DNA of 64,000 nucleotides from a bacterium (GTDB lineage: Bacteria > Spirochaetota > Leptospiria > Leptospirales > Leptonemataceae). The notes below the pieces were generated by a model. The model made no database searches, was not told the origin of the DNA, and worked only from the letters and a program-made list of their open reading frames with translations. Location: positions 186,001-250,000 of the forward strand of contig JANSYA010000008.1 in NCBI GenBank assembly GCA_024742665.1, in the 5' to 3' direction. Positions 1-8,412 of the stretch are shown piece after piece (within the stretch, counting starts at the first letter, position 1; every line of letters begins with the position of its first letter). The position numbers were made by a program, and so were the translations under genes.

Positions 1-1
1 G

Positions 2-544
2 CGATTACCGCATCGTCTGTATGCCGGCGCGAGTTCCTCTTCGCAACTCAAGGGAAAAGACGCGCAGGGAGAAGATCGTTACGCCGCTAATAAAGCGATC
101 GACAAAGATGTCAGCACCGCCTGGGTCGAGGGAGCCGCGGGCGCCGGCGTCGGCGAATCGCTGACGATCTTCGCGGCGCCCACCAAGCACGGCGGTAAAG
201 TTCAGGGTTGGTATCTGATCGAAGGAGTTGAGATCGTCAACGGCTGTGCTCGCGACCAGCAGCTCTTTCTGGCGAACGGACGCGTTCGCAAAGTGCGCGT
301 CGAGCTGTATTCTGTGCCGCAGCGCGCCTACAACCCTGAGTTTCCATTGGTTTCGGCGCAAGAAATGGAACTCAAAGATCGCGCCGAAGCTCAGGTGATC
401 GAATTCGCGCAGCCGGTGATTACTGCCGGAGTGAAGCTGACGATTTTGAGCGTCTATCCCGGCGAAAAATTTCAGGATACCTGCATTGCCGAAGTGCGCC
501 TGCTACCGGTGCAGCTCGCGACGGACAAAGATTCGCCTTTCTGA
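2..544 (+). CDS. C-terminal part of a secreted NADase-type glycan-binding domain protein (5' end outside window)
   Basis: The reading frame is open from base 2 to the TGA at 542-544, so the start lies upstream of the window. The visible 180 residues match the C-terminal half of the next gene (722-2023) closely: both have A-x-K/Q-A-I-D, TAWVEG, GESLTI or GESITI, GWYLIEGVEIVNGCAR, LTILSVYPGEK and QDTCIAE. This pattern is that of the discoidin-like NADase-type glycan-binding module, which is expected to bind carbohydrate or surface ligands; family assignment is from memory of the motif. The two genes are a tandem duplication in the same orientation. Export is likely by analogy with the neighbour, but the N-terminus cannot be seen. 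Confidence 0.75.
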   Translation, partial: RLPHRLYAGASSSSQLKGKDAQGEDRYAANKAIDKDVSTAWVEGAAGAGVGESLTIFAAPTKHGGKVQGWYLIEGVEIVNGCARDQQLFLANGRVRKVRVELYSVPQRAYNPEFPLVSAQEMELKDRAEAQVIEFAQPVITAGVKLTILSVYPGEKFQDTCIAEVRLLPVQLATDKDSPF

Positions 545-598
545 ATCATGTCGCGGTCCTCGTGATTCGCGCGGATTATTCGCTGCAGATTTTTTTTT

Positions 599-639
599 GC
601 CACTGATTTTTTGCCACGGATTTCGCCGATGCCACGGAT
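599..639 (+). repeat. Three short GCCAC(G/T)GAT repeats
   Basis: GCCACTGAT at 599-607 and GCCACGGAT at 613-621 and 631-639, the first two preceded by T-runs. They lie between the two glycan-binding paralogues and resemble remnants of the low-complexity CACGGAT dispersed repeats seen in many bacterial genomes. A related string (aaatccgtgaaatcag) lies in the 2024-2365 gap on the other strand. Confidence 0.45.
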
Positions 640-721
640 GATCTTTTTGGGGCTGGATAATATTTTTATGATTCAAACATCTGAATATTTACGCAACGAT
701 CGTATCGGCCGTAAGCCTTCG

Positions 722-2023
722 ATGAAAATCCCGGCGCTTGCAATAGCGGCGATGCTGTTGTTCTTGCGACCCGTTGCGTCGCCTGGCGATTCGGCCGGAA
801 TCCTGGCCGATTCAGCACCGCTCACGGCCTTACCCGGCGGGAACGTGCGACCGGTCAACGACTCTGAGATTCACCTGGACTCAGAGGTGGTTCGCATTCA
901 CCTGGGCCGGGAGAACTATCGCGTCGAGGTTCGCTACGAATTTCGAAACGCCGGCAAAGCCCGGACCGTGGCGATGGGTTTCCCGATCAGGAAGCAGGAC
1001 ACGCATATGACCAGCCCGATTCGGGATTTCGAAGCGGCCCTGCTGGTTTCGGGCCGCGAAGAAGCTCTGAAAGTTACGCCCAAAGCCAGTCCGGACGCAG
1101 GCGTATCCTCCTGGAATTTATTCGAAACCTTTTCGGTGCCCTTCGCCGCGGGCCAGCGCCGGACCGTCATCAATCGCTATGAACAGATCTATCAGGGCGT
1201 GAACTACGACCATGATTACGACGAAGTGAAGTACATCCTGCGCACTGGCGCATTATGGGCCGGTAAAATCAAGAAAGCGCGTTTTGAAATCATTTTCGAT
1301 GGCCTCAATCCTGAAGATGTCCGGTCCCGGATCGGTCTTTTTCCGAATGAAGAACTGAAGCGCCTTGAATACTATCCTTATGCCGGCTTAACGATCGAAG
1401 GCGGCAAGGGCAAAGTCATTGAAAACGAACAGGGCTTCGTAATCGAGTACTTCAATATCGAACCGGACTTTGACCTGGTCCTGCGTCTGCCGCATCGCCT
1501 GCATTCGTGGGCTCATGTCTCCTCGGCTGCTGCCGGTGACGATGCGAAAAATAGCTACGGCGCGAAGCAGGCGATCGACAATGACGTCCGCACGGCCTGG
1601 GTTGAGGGAGTGGACGGCCCGGGCGCTGGTGAATCGATTACGATAGTGGTCGGTCCGCCGATGCAGGGCGGCAAGATTCGCGGCTGGTACCTGATCGAGG
1701 GCGTTGAGATCGTCAACGGCTGTGCGCGGAATGAGAAACTCTTTCGTGCAAACGCTCGCGTCCGAACGCTGCGCCTCGCTCTGAATACTCTGTCGGAACA
1801 TCTCGTTCCCGTCGGCGAGTCCCGGTTCGGGCCGGGCGAAGAGCATGCACTCAATGATTCACGCGATCCTCAGGTCCTAGAATTTGCGCGGCCGATTTTC
1901 GTTTCCGAGTTGAAGCTGACGATCCTGAGCGTGTACCCGGGCGAGAAATATCAGGATACCTGCATCGCCGAAATTCGCGCTCTACCGGTGCGGTACGCGA
2001 AAGAGAAAGATTTGCCCTACTGA
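722..2023 (+). CDS. Secreted protein with NADase-type glycan-binding domain
   Basis: A 433-residue protein starting at ATG 722, chosen because MKIPALAIAAMLLFL is a good signal peptide; the frame is open further upstream to 611 but that stretch is not signal-like. Residues about 40-270 form a domain with a Y-x-F-R-N-A-G-KARTVAMGFP motif, found as the N-terminal half of exported proteins carrying this C-terminal module. Residues about 285-430 are the discoidin-like glycan-binding module (KQAIDNDVRTAWVEG, GWYLIEGVEIVNGC, LSVYPGEKYQDTC). It is a tandem paralogue of the partial gene ending at 544. A surface or periplasmic carbohydrate-binding role is inferred from the module; the N-terminal domain's function is unknown. 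Confidence 0.75.
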   Translation: MKIPALAIAAMLLFLRPVASPGDSAGILADSAPLTALPGGNVRPVNDSEIHLDSEVVRIHLGRENYRVEVRYEFRNAGKARTVAMGFPIRKQDTHMTSPIRDFEAALLVSGREEALKVTPKASPDAGVSSWNLFETFSVPFAAGQRRTVINRYEQIYQGVNYDHDYDEVKYILRTGALWAGKIKKARFEIIFDGLNPEDVRSRIGLFPNEELKRLEYYPYAGLTIEGGKGKVIENEQGFVIEYFNIEPDFDLVLRLPHRLHSWAHVSSAAAGDDAKNSYGAKQAIDNDVRTAWVEGVDGPGAGESITIVVGPPMQGGKIRGWYLIEGVEIVNGCARNEKLFRANARVRTLRLALNTLSEHLVPVGESRFGPGEEHALNDSRDPQVLEFARPIFVSELKLTILSVYPGEKYQDTCIAEIRALPVRYAKEKDLPY

Positions 2024-2365
2024 ATCTGGTTTTGACGTCTGCGCAGGATCCTGATCAGGCGTAAGATACTCTACGGCTCGCGTCGCATTCCACGCAGCAT
2101 GGGCCGCAAAAAAATCCGTGAAATCAGCGACATCCCTGGCGATTCCCGGTGGGTCCCCGAATATGCCGTCGCATTTTGCCGATCCCGGAGCTGGTGTGTT
2201 TTTGTGGGATAAAAATTTCCGAAAATCTAAAAAAAATCACGTTTGATCGGAAAAAAGTTCCTGCTGGAATAAGACTTGCTAAACCGCCCTGATTCGAATA
2301 TACTGAATTTCACAGGAGCTGCGCGGGCCTGCATTCAGAGGCCGGCGTCGTGGATGTCGTAGAAT
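2024..2365. other. 342-bp intergenic region ahead of kdsA
   Basis: No convincing gene. It holds a CACGGAT-like remnant on the minus strand near 2105-2135, an A/T-rich stretch at 2205-2275 that could act as an UP element, and the promoter candidate at 2276-2304. A 37-codon open frame at 2099-2212 has no supporting feature. Confidence 0.6.
2276..2304 (+). promoter_or_regulatory. Sigma-70-type promoter candidate for the kdsA-lpt operon
   Basis: TTGCTA (2276-2281), a 17-base spacer, then TATACT (2299-2304), preceded by an A/T-rich stretch. It lies about 60 bases before the kdsA start and is the first good promoter in the gap ahead of an otherwise closely packed operon. Confidence 0.55.
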
Positions 2366-3241
2366 ATGATTCAAGAACGTGAATTTCTCAAAGGCCACCG
2401 CATCGGGGGCGAGCAGCCGTTTTTTTTGATGGCGGGGCCGTGCGTGATCGAAGGCCGGGATATGCTGGCCCGGATTTGCGAGCAGATGCTCGAAGTCACA
2501 AACGAGCTCGGCATTCTGTACATCTTCAAGAGCAGTTTTGATAAAGCCAATCGATCATCATCGGACTCGCGTCGCGGTCCCGGGATCGACGAGGGCCTGG
2601 CCGATCTACGTTATATTAAAGAAACTTTTGACGTGCCGCTGGTCACCGATTTACACGAGACCGCTCAGGTGCAGGCGGTTGCCGACGTGGTCGACGTCCT
2701 CCAGATTCCCGCCTTTCTGTGTCGCCAGACCGATCTCGTAAACGCCTGCGCCGCGACCGGTCGCTGGGTGAACGTCAAAAAAGGTCAGTTTCTGGCGCCG
2801 TCGGATGCGGGCAGCATCGTCGACAAAATCCAGGCCCAGGGTTCCGAGAAGTATCTGATCACCGAGCGGGGCACTTCGTTTGGCTATAACAACCTGGTCT
2901 TCGATCCGCGTTCGAATGAAATTTTGCATTCGATGAATATCCCCGTCGTTATGGACGGCACTCACAGCACCCAGCTGCCCGGGGGCGGCAAGACCAGCGG
3001 CGGCAATCGCCAGTACGTTCCGCTTTTGACCCGCACCGCGGTAGCCGCCGGCATCGAAGGACTGTTCATGGAAGTGCATCCGAAGCCGGAAGAAGCCTGG
3101 TCCGATGCGAGCAATCAGTACTGGCTGGATCAGGCGCCGGAGCTTCTGCGAAAACTGTATCGCCTGGATCGTTTCGTGAAGTCGGAGGTCCTGCCGGCCG
3201 CGGCGGCGACGCTCGCTCAGAAGCCCGCGGCAGAGAGCTGA
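2366..3241 (+). CDS. kdsA: 3-deoxy-8-phosphooctulonate (Kdo-8-P) synthase
   Basis: Condenses phosphoenolpyruvate with arabinose 5-phosphate to Kdo 8-phosphate, a committed step in making the LPS inner core, in the cytoplasm. The 291-residue length fits the family. AGPCVIEG at 23-30 and KSSFDKANRSS at 55-65 are signature stretches; DGTHSTQLPGG is near 196-206. Cys26, with the histidine near 199, the glutamate near 236 (MEVHPKP) and the aspartate of WSDASN, matches the metal-ligand set of class II (metal-dependent) enzymes; class I enzymes have Asn at the cysteine position. First gene of an operon with LPS export genes, which fits its role. Start ATG 2366. Confidence 0.96.
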   Translation: MIQEREFLKGHRIGGEQPFFLMAGPCVIEGRDMLARICEQMLEVTNELGILYIFKSSFDKANRSSSDSRRGPGIDEGLADLRYIKETFDVPLVTDLHETAQVQAVADVVDVLQIPAFLCRQTDLVNACAATGRWVNVKKGQFLAPSDAGSIVDKIQAQGSEKYLITERGTSFGYNNLVFDPRSNEILHSMNIPVVMDGTHSTQLPGGGKTSGGNRQYVPLLTRTAVAAGIEGLFMEVHPKPEEAWSDASNQYWLDQAPELLRKLYRLDRFVKSEVLPAAAATLAQKPAAES

Positions 3242-3245
3242 TGCG

Positions 3246-3854
3246 ATGAGCGCTCCGGCGACCAGAACCTGCGGCCGCGGCCTGATTCGGGCGATGATTG
3301 CGAGTCTCTGCCTTTTTCTGAGCGCGTGCCCTGAGAGTTATCGTGTGATCGATGAAGAGGTCCGCGAAAACGACGCCGGCATTCGGATCAAAGACTTTCG
3401 CCGCGAATCGGTTCAGACCGACGGTCGCAAGCAATGGTTCGTCGAAGCCGACGAAGCCTTTATCTATCAAAAGGGCAAGCAGCCCGAACGAATCGTCGCG
3501 TATAATTTTCGCTTCGAACAGTACGACGCAGACGGCAATCTTACGGATCTGATGACCGCGGACCGGGGGGAGATCGATCAGGACGACGAGATGTTCTATC
3601 TTTCCGGCAATGTATATTTTAAGGGCCAGGACAAAGGGCGCACCGTTCGAGCCGAAGAAGTCGAGTACGACCGCATCGAAGAAATCTTAACTTCCGATAA
3701 GCCGATCACGATTATCGAGGAGGGGCTTACGACTCGCTGCACCCGCGGCGCCGAAGTCGACTACGCGAACAACCGTCAGGTCTGCAAAGGCCCCGTCGTT
3801 ATTTCCGTCAGCAATTCCAGTTCCGAACAGAGCGCGGGGGATCTCTTTCAGTGA
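3246..3854 (+). CDS. lptC: LptC-like LPS-transport lipoprotein
   Basis: A 202-residue protein with an N-terminal hydrophobic stretch ending in L-S-A-C (Cys28), read as a lipoprotein signal peptide; ATG 3246 is used, with Met17 (3294) as an alternative. The rest has the repeating beta pattern of the LptC/OstA fold (TADRGEIDQDDEMFYLSGNV, VRAEEVEYD). LptC passes LPS from the LptBFG transporter to LptA at the inner membrane. Position between kdsA and the lptA-like and lptB genes supports this. Classical LptC has a transmembrane anchor; a lipid anchor would be a variation. It starts 4 bases after kdsA and overlaps the next gene by 4 bases (GTGA). Confidence 0.8.
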   Translation: MSAPATRTCGRGLIRAMIASLCLFLSACPESYRVIDEEVRENDAGIRIKDFRRESVQTDGRKQWFVEADEAFIYQKGKQPERIVAYNFRFEQYDADGNLTDLMTADRGEIDQDDEMFYLSGNVYFKGQDKGRTVRAEEVEYDRIEEILTSDKPITIIEEGLTTRCTRGAEVDYANNRQVCKGPVVISVSNSSSEQSAGDLFQ

Positions 3855-5503
3855 AGGCGCTGCTGCTCAAAATTAATGCGGCGAAGATCGCGCAGGTCTT
3901 GTTGCTGCTTTTGCCGATGCTGGTATTCGCCTCGACGGCCTGCGTCTCCTCCGGAGTGCGTCCGGGTCCGGCGCCGGATCAGACGACCGACGAGCGTCCA
4001 CTCGAAGAAGCAGCCGTGGATGTCGCAATCAACGAAAGCGAAACGCCGCAGGAATTTACGCCGCCTCCCGGCGACGACGCGCGCACGGTCCGCAGCACGA
4101 AACCCGACAAGAAGGGTCGGCGGGTCAGCACCTCGTTTAGCGGCTACGAATTGATTCGCGAAGTCATCGAAGACGACCTGGGACTCACGACCGTGCGCAT
4201 TACGATTCGCGGCAACGCCACGATTCGCCATGAAAACGTTCTAATTACGGCGAACCGCATGGTGATCGAAGACGGCACTCGCGGCAAGCTCGAAGGCGCC
4301 GTGAAAATTTACGATCGCTCCAGCGGACTGCGGGTCTACGCCGCCCGGGCGGATTACGATCGCGACGAACAGATGGTGGAACTGAGCGGTCGGCCGTATT
4401 TAACGGTAAAGCAGGGACGCAATAAGCCGACTCTGGTCACCTGCACAAAGATCACCCGCGATCTGGAAGCGAAGGAGTCGGTGCTGGACGGCGACGTGCG
4501 CATTCATCACGACGCCTGGAGCATTCTCGGGGACCGCGGAGTCTATTACGACGACGAAAATCGCGTGGTGCTCGAAGCGAATCCCTTTCTATTCGGCAAG
4601 GACCAGTTTCTATCCGGGGATCGCTTGATCTATGAAGTCGAAGATCGCCGCGTCTTGCTTGATGGACAGATCGCGTTTTTATCGAACAACGGCGGGGGCA
4701 TCGGCCCTGATGACGCCGAAAAAGACGATGATGACGGCGGGGAAGATGGCAGGCCGCCCGGACTCGAAGAATACGTGCGGCTCGGTGGATCGCTGCCCGT
4801 GTTCGGCGGCGATTCCGACGAGGCGAATGCAAACGATACGAATAAAGCGAATCCAGGCGGCGCGCGAAATCAAACCGCGGGCGGGACAGAAGAGGCCGAC
4901 GGCGAAAACGACGCCGCCGTTCAAGAACTAACGGCGCTCACGGCGGACCGTATCATTCATTCTTTTCCCGCCGACGAAGAAGCCACGACCGAAGTCGAAG
5001 GCCAGGTGATGATGACGCGGGGCGAAAGCCTGGAAGTGCGCACGCCCGCGCTGGTCGCGCTTGGCCGTGATTTTCATACGATTCATACCGAGCAGGGCGT
5101 GGAGATGCGCGATCGATCTCAGGATATGTTCGTGCGCGCCGACGTGATGGATTATCAGCGCGACGAAGAACTGCTGCGCCTGGAAGGCGATCCCGAAATT
5201 GAATTTTATAAAAAGGGCACCGATGAAGTCGAGGCGACTCTGCGCGGCGCCGTGATTCAGCGCGACTTCGCCGCCGAAAATACATCGGCGTGGGGCGGCG
5301 TCGAAATCGAGCGCGAAAATTTGCTGGCGACCGGCGAGATCGCGACTTTTTACGAAGACGCGGACGTGATTGTTCTGGAAGGCGATCCGGGCTTAAAAGA
5401 CGGCGCGAGTTCGGTGCGCTGCGAGAAAATTTTGTTTTACCCTGAAAAAAATCGTATACTTTTGTATAATCGCATTAGAGGTTATCTGGGAGGCGAGCAG
5501 TAA
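3851..5503 (+). CDS. lptA: LptA/OstA-like periplasmic LPS-bridge protein, enlarged
   Basis: Starts with GTG overlapping the lptC stop (GTGA). A hydrophobic N-terminus ends in A-S-T-A-C, so it is exported and possibly lipidated. At 550 residues it is about three times the usual LptA (about 180). Two OstA-type beta regions can be seen, about 85-275 (NVLITANRMVIEDG, LEGAVKIYDR) and about 355-548 (DRIIHSFPADEE, VEGQVMMTRGESLEVR, FVRADVMDYQRDEELLRLEG). They are separated by an acidic, low-complexity linker near 278-350 (EKDDDDGGEDG). LptA proteins form the beta-jellyroll bridge that carries LPS across the periplasm; a fused double module could act as a pre-assembled bridge (inference). Confidence 0.8.
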   Translation: MKALLLKINAAKIAQVLLLLLPMLVFASTACVSSGVRPGPAPDQTTDERPLEEAAVDVAINESETPQEFTPPPGDDARTVRSTKPDKKGRRVSTSFSGYELIREVIEDDLGLTTVRITIRGNATIRHENVLITANRMVIEDGTRGKLEGAVKIYDRSSGLRVYAARADYDRDEQMVELSGRPYLTVKQGRNKPTLVTCTKITRDLEAKESVLDGDVRIHHDAWSILGDRGVYYDDENRVVLEANPFLFGKDQFLSGDRLIYEVEDRRVLLDGQIAFLSNNGGGIGPDDAEKDDDDGGEDGRPPGLEEYVRLGGSLPVFGGDSDEANANDTNKANPGGARNQTAGGTEEADGENDAAVQELTALTADRIIHSFPADEEATTEVEGQVMMTRGESLEVRTPALVALGRDFHTIHTEQGVEMRDRSQDMFVRADVMDYQRDEELLRLEGDPEIEFYKKGTDEVEATLRGAVIQRDFAAENTSAWGGVEIERENLLATGEIATFYEDADVIVLEGDPGLKDGASSVRCEKILFYPEKNRILLYNRIRGYLGGEQ

Positions 5504-5505
5504 AT

Positions 5506-6426
5506 ATGAGCGCCTCGACCAAAAGTACGAAGACCACCAAAACTACTTTGAAGAAAAAAACGAAGAAAGTTTCCCGGAATTCGAAAACCACGCGTCGCGC
5601 CGCCGAATCGACGAAGAGCGGCCGCGACCGGAGTTCTGACTTCAACGAATCAGGTTCCGCAGTGATGGAACGGGAAGCGGACGATTTTTTTGATGGTTCG
5701 CGCGTGCGCACTCTGCGCGGCGAAAGCCTGGTAAAGATCTATAACAAGAAAACGGTCGTCGACGGCGTAAGCTTCGAAGTCCGCCAGCGCGAAATCGTGG
5801 GACTGCTCGGTCCGAACGGCGCCGGCAAAACCACCTCGTTTTATATGGCCGTGGGCCTCGTTACTCCCGATCGCGGCCAGGTATATATCGATCACGACGA
5901 TATTACCGCGCTGCCCATGTATCGCAAAGCGCGTCTGGGTATCGGTTATCTGCCGCAGGAAGCTTCTGTTTTTCGTAAGTTAACGGTCGCGGAAAATATT
6001 GAGGCGGTGCTGGAGATGCAAAAACTCCCGCGAGCCGATATTATTCGCAAGCGCGATATGCTCGTCGACGAACTGCACTTGAACCGCGTCGTAAATCAAA
6101 AGGGATTTACTCTGTCGGGGGGCGAACGCCGCCGCTGTGAAATCGCCCGGGCCCTGGCGACGGAGCCGGATTTTATTTTACTCGACGAACCCTTCGCGGG
6201 GGTCGACCCGATCGCGGTGAAAGACATTCAGGAACTGGTCGCCCACCTGCGTGACCGCGGTCTGGGGATTTTGATAACCGACCACAATGTCCGCGAAACC
6301 CTCAAGATTACAGACCGCTCTTATATCATGTACGCCGGGCAGATTCTGCGCGCCGGACGTCCCGAAGAACTTGTGAACGACGAAGAGATTCGTCGCAAAT
6401 ATCTGGGGGAGGACTTCCGGCTCTAG
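5506..6426 (+). CDS. lptB: LPS export ABC transporter ATP-binding protein LptB
   Basis: Cytoplasmic ATPase of the LptBFGC complex that extracts LPS from the inner membrane. Walker A GPNGAGKTT at about 102-110, signature LSGGERRR at about 203, Walker B FILLDEPFAG near 224, and the switch histidine in TDHNV near 259 are all present. The order lptC-lptA-lptB-rpoN-hpf is a classic arrangement. The first 65 residues are an extra Lys/Thr/Ser-rich, then acidic, extension not found in typical 240-residue LptB; an internal ATG at 5664 would remove most of it. I keep the first ATG because it follows the lptA stop by 2 bases and has GGGAGG upstream. Confidence 0.95.
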   Translation: MSASTKSTKTTKTTLKKKTKKVSRNSKTTRRAAESTKSGRDRSSDFNESGSAVMEREADDFFDGSRVRTLRGESLVKIYNKKTVVDGVSFEVRQREIVGLLGPNGAGKTTSFYMAVGLVTPDRGQVYIDHDDITALPMYRKARLGIGYLPQEASVFRKLTVAENIEAVLEMQKLPRADIIRKRDMLVDELHLNRVVNQKGFTLSGGERRRCEIARALATEPDFILLDEPFAGVDPIAVKDIQELVAHLRDRGLGILITDHNVRETLKITDRSYIMYAGQILRAGRPEELVNDEEIRRKYLGEDFRL

Positions 6427-6459
6427 GGCTCTCGCGCCCCTATCGCCGTCGCACAGTTT

Positions 6460-7932
6460 ATGGCGCTCAGTCAGAACCTCGTTCAAAAACAAACCCAGCG
6501 GCTGGTCATTACGCAGGATCTGCGCCAGTCGATCGAGCTCTTGCCGCTCTCGAATCTGGAGCTTTCCGAACGCATTCAGCAGGAAATTCTGGAAAACCCG
6601 CTGCTGGAAGATCGAGGCGAGGGCGGCGAAGGCGACAGCAACGCCGATCGCGATATGCCGGCGGCGGTCGAGCCGCCCCGGGAACCGGCCCCGGAAGATT
6701 CCGAAGCCGACGACGGCTGGCGTTCCGGTCGCGAAGAGTTCCGGGAACACCAGGGGGATCGCGCCGGCAGCGCCGAACGCACGGAGCAAAAGCACCAATT
6801 TTTACAGAACGCGGTTCGTTCGACTGAATCCCTTTCGGATCATCTGCTCTGGCAACTGCGCATGTCGGATCTTTCGCCCGAGCAGGTCGCAGCCGGCGAA
6901 GTTTTAATTTCGGCGATCGACGATCGTGGCTTTCTGAGCCAGCCCCTGCCGGAGCTGATCGAGAGCACCGGAGTGAAACTCGCCGACGCGGAGCAGGCCC
7001 TGACCCAGCTCTATGCTCTCGATCCGATCGGCTGCGGCGCGCGGGACATCGGCGAGTCGCTTTTAATCCAGGCGCGACTGCTGCGTCCAGAAGATGAAAT
7101 CACGCATCGCCTGTTGAAAGAGCACTTCGAAGATCTCGAAAAATTCGACTATAAGAGAATCGAGAAGATGACCGCCTATAACCGGGAGCAGATCGAGTCG
7201 AGTCTGCAATTCGTGCGCACGCTGGAACCGTATCCGGCGACTTTGTACGCGCCGCGCATTCCAGACTATATCGTGCCGGATGTGATCGTCATTGAAATCG
7301 ACGACGAATTTCAGATCTTAATCAACGACGACTGGCTGCCGGCGCTCGGCATCAACGAAGAGTATAAAAACATGCTGCGCTCTCAGGGACGGGGCAGCGA
7401 CGATCGCGAATATCTGCAGACGAAATTGACATCGGCCCAGTGGCTGATGAAGAGTATCCGCCAGCGGCGCCAGACCCTGAGCCGCGTGATGAAATCCATT
7501 CTGGAATTCCAGGAGGAGTTCTTTCGCAAAGGACACGGCAATCTGAAGCCGCTGACTCTGCGCATGGTCGCCGAAAAAGTCGAGCTGCATGAATCCACGG
7601 TTTCGCGGATCACGACGAACAAGTACGCCCAGACCAGATGGGGCGTTTTCGAGCTCAAATATTTCTTTTCGAGTTCGCTGCGCAGCACCGGCAGCTCCGG
7701 CGATACCCATTCGGCCCGCAGCATTCAGGATCGCATTCGCCAGCTGGTCGACGAAGAAGACGACGACAGTCCGCTGTCGGATCAGGAAATCATGGAGCGC
7801 ATTAAATCCGAAGGCGTGCAGATCGCCCGGCGGACTGTCGCCAAGTATCGAAAGATTCTGAAAATCCTGCCGGCCGACCGGCGAAAAAAACTGAAGAAGC
7901 TCAACGCCCGCAGCGAAGGGCCGGGATCATGA
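6460..7932 (+). CDS. rpoN: RNA polymerase sigma-54 factor
   Basis: A 490-residue sigma-54 that recognises -24/-12 promoters and needs an AAA+ activator to open them. The N-terminal activator-interacting region (QNLVQKQTQRLVITQDLRQS, then SIELLPLSNLEL) is followed by an acidic linker (about 50-110), the core-binding region, the helix-turn-helix (MVAEKVELHESTVSRITTNKY, about 370-390) and the RpoN box ARRTVAKYRK near 456-465. The NtrX-type activator at 11586-12944 carries the GAFTGA loop that contacts sigma-54, so both partners are encoded nearby. Start ATG 6460, 33 bases after lptB. Confidence 0.97.
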   Translation: MALSQNLVQKQTQRLVITQDLRQSIELLPLSNLELSERIQQEILENPLLEDRGEGGEGDSNADRDMPAAVEPPREPAPEDSEADDGWRSGREEFREHQGDRAGSAERTEQKHQFLQNAVRSTESLSDHLLWQLRMSDLSPEQVAAGEVLISAIDDRGFLSQPLPELIESTGVKLADAEQALTQLYALDPIGCGARDIGESLLIQARLLRPEDEITHRLLKEHFEDLEKFDYKRIEKMTAYNREQIESSLQFVRTLEPYPATLYAPRIPDYIVPDVIVIEIDDEFQILINDDWLPALGINEEYKNMLRSQGRGSDDREYLQTKLTSAQWLMKSIRQRRQTLSRVMKSILEFQEEFFRKGHGNLKPLTLRMVAEKVELHESTVSRITTNKYAQTRWGVFELKYFFSSSLRSTGSSGDTHSARSIQDRIRQLVDEEDDDSPLSDQEIMERIKSEGVQIARRTVAKYRKILKILPADRRKKLKKLNARSEGPGS

Positions 7933-7972
7933 GCGCCGGCGAAGGGCTCGCAAGCCGTCGCAGGCGTCATAC

Positions 7973-7997
7973 TTGACATGAATCGAAAAGATTGACA
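7973..7997 (+). promoter_or_regulatory. Two TTGACA hexamers upstream of hpf
   Basis: TTGACA at 7973-7978 and again at 7992-7997, each followed by an A-rich stretch. They are perfect -35 hexamers, but neither has a well-spaced TATAAT-like box downstream (TAAAAT at 8009-8014 is too close to the second). A promoter for hpf-hprK-ptsH is plausible; the exact start is unclear. Confidence 0.3.
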
Positions 7998-8047
7998 CGC
8001 ATTTCGAATAAAATTAAGCAAATGAAATCAGGGAGTCGAAGGAAACT

Positions 8048-8353
8048 ATGAACATAACCTACTATTTTCAAAACCTCGAAGCGTCGGACGCGATCAAAGA
8101 TCATTGCGCTAAAAAAATCGAAAAACTCTCGGATCACTTTCATACTCTGACTTCGGCGGATGTGCGCTGCAAAGTCGAAAAGATCCACCAGGTAGTGGAG
8201 ATCGCGATCCACGCCGACAACCATCAATTCATCGCTTCGGAACAGCATGAAGACATGTACGCCGCGATCGACCTGGTCGAAGACAAACTCGAAAAGCAGG
8301 TTCGCCGGCACAAAGAAAAAGTTCTGGATAAAAGGCATCGGCCGAAAGTCTGA
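8048..8353 (+). CDS. hpf: Ribosome hibernation promoting factor, short form
   Basis: A 101-residue protein of the HPF/YfiA family that binds the 30S decoding centre and helps inactivate ribosomes as dimers in slow growth. The pattern IT-Y-F-N-L-E-A-SDAIKDHCAKKIEKL, with the later HADNHQFIASEQHEDMYAAIDLVEDKLEKQVRRHKEK, is typical. It ends soon after this region, so it is the short form without the C-terminal dimerisation domain of long HPF. Good ribosome-binding site AAGGAAACT ATG. Its place after rpoN is conserved in many diderm bacteria. Confidence 0.95.
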   Translation: MNITYYFQNLEASDAIKDHCAKKIEKLSDHFHTLTSADVRCKVEKIHQVVEIAIHADNHQFIASEQHEDMYAAIDLVEDKLEKQVRRHKEKVLDKRHRPKV

Positions 8354-8412
8354 TCCGCCTTGCGGCTCGCTCCCTGAGCTGAGCGGGTTGGATTCGTAGC
8401 CGCGGTCGTTTT

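Noticed and set aside
2099-2212. A 37-codon open frame (MGRKKIREISDIPG...) ahead of kdsA
   Set aside because: No ribosome-binding site, no recognisable feature, and it overlaps a CACGGAT-type repeat remnant; likely chance.
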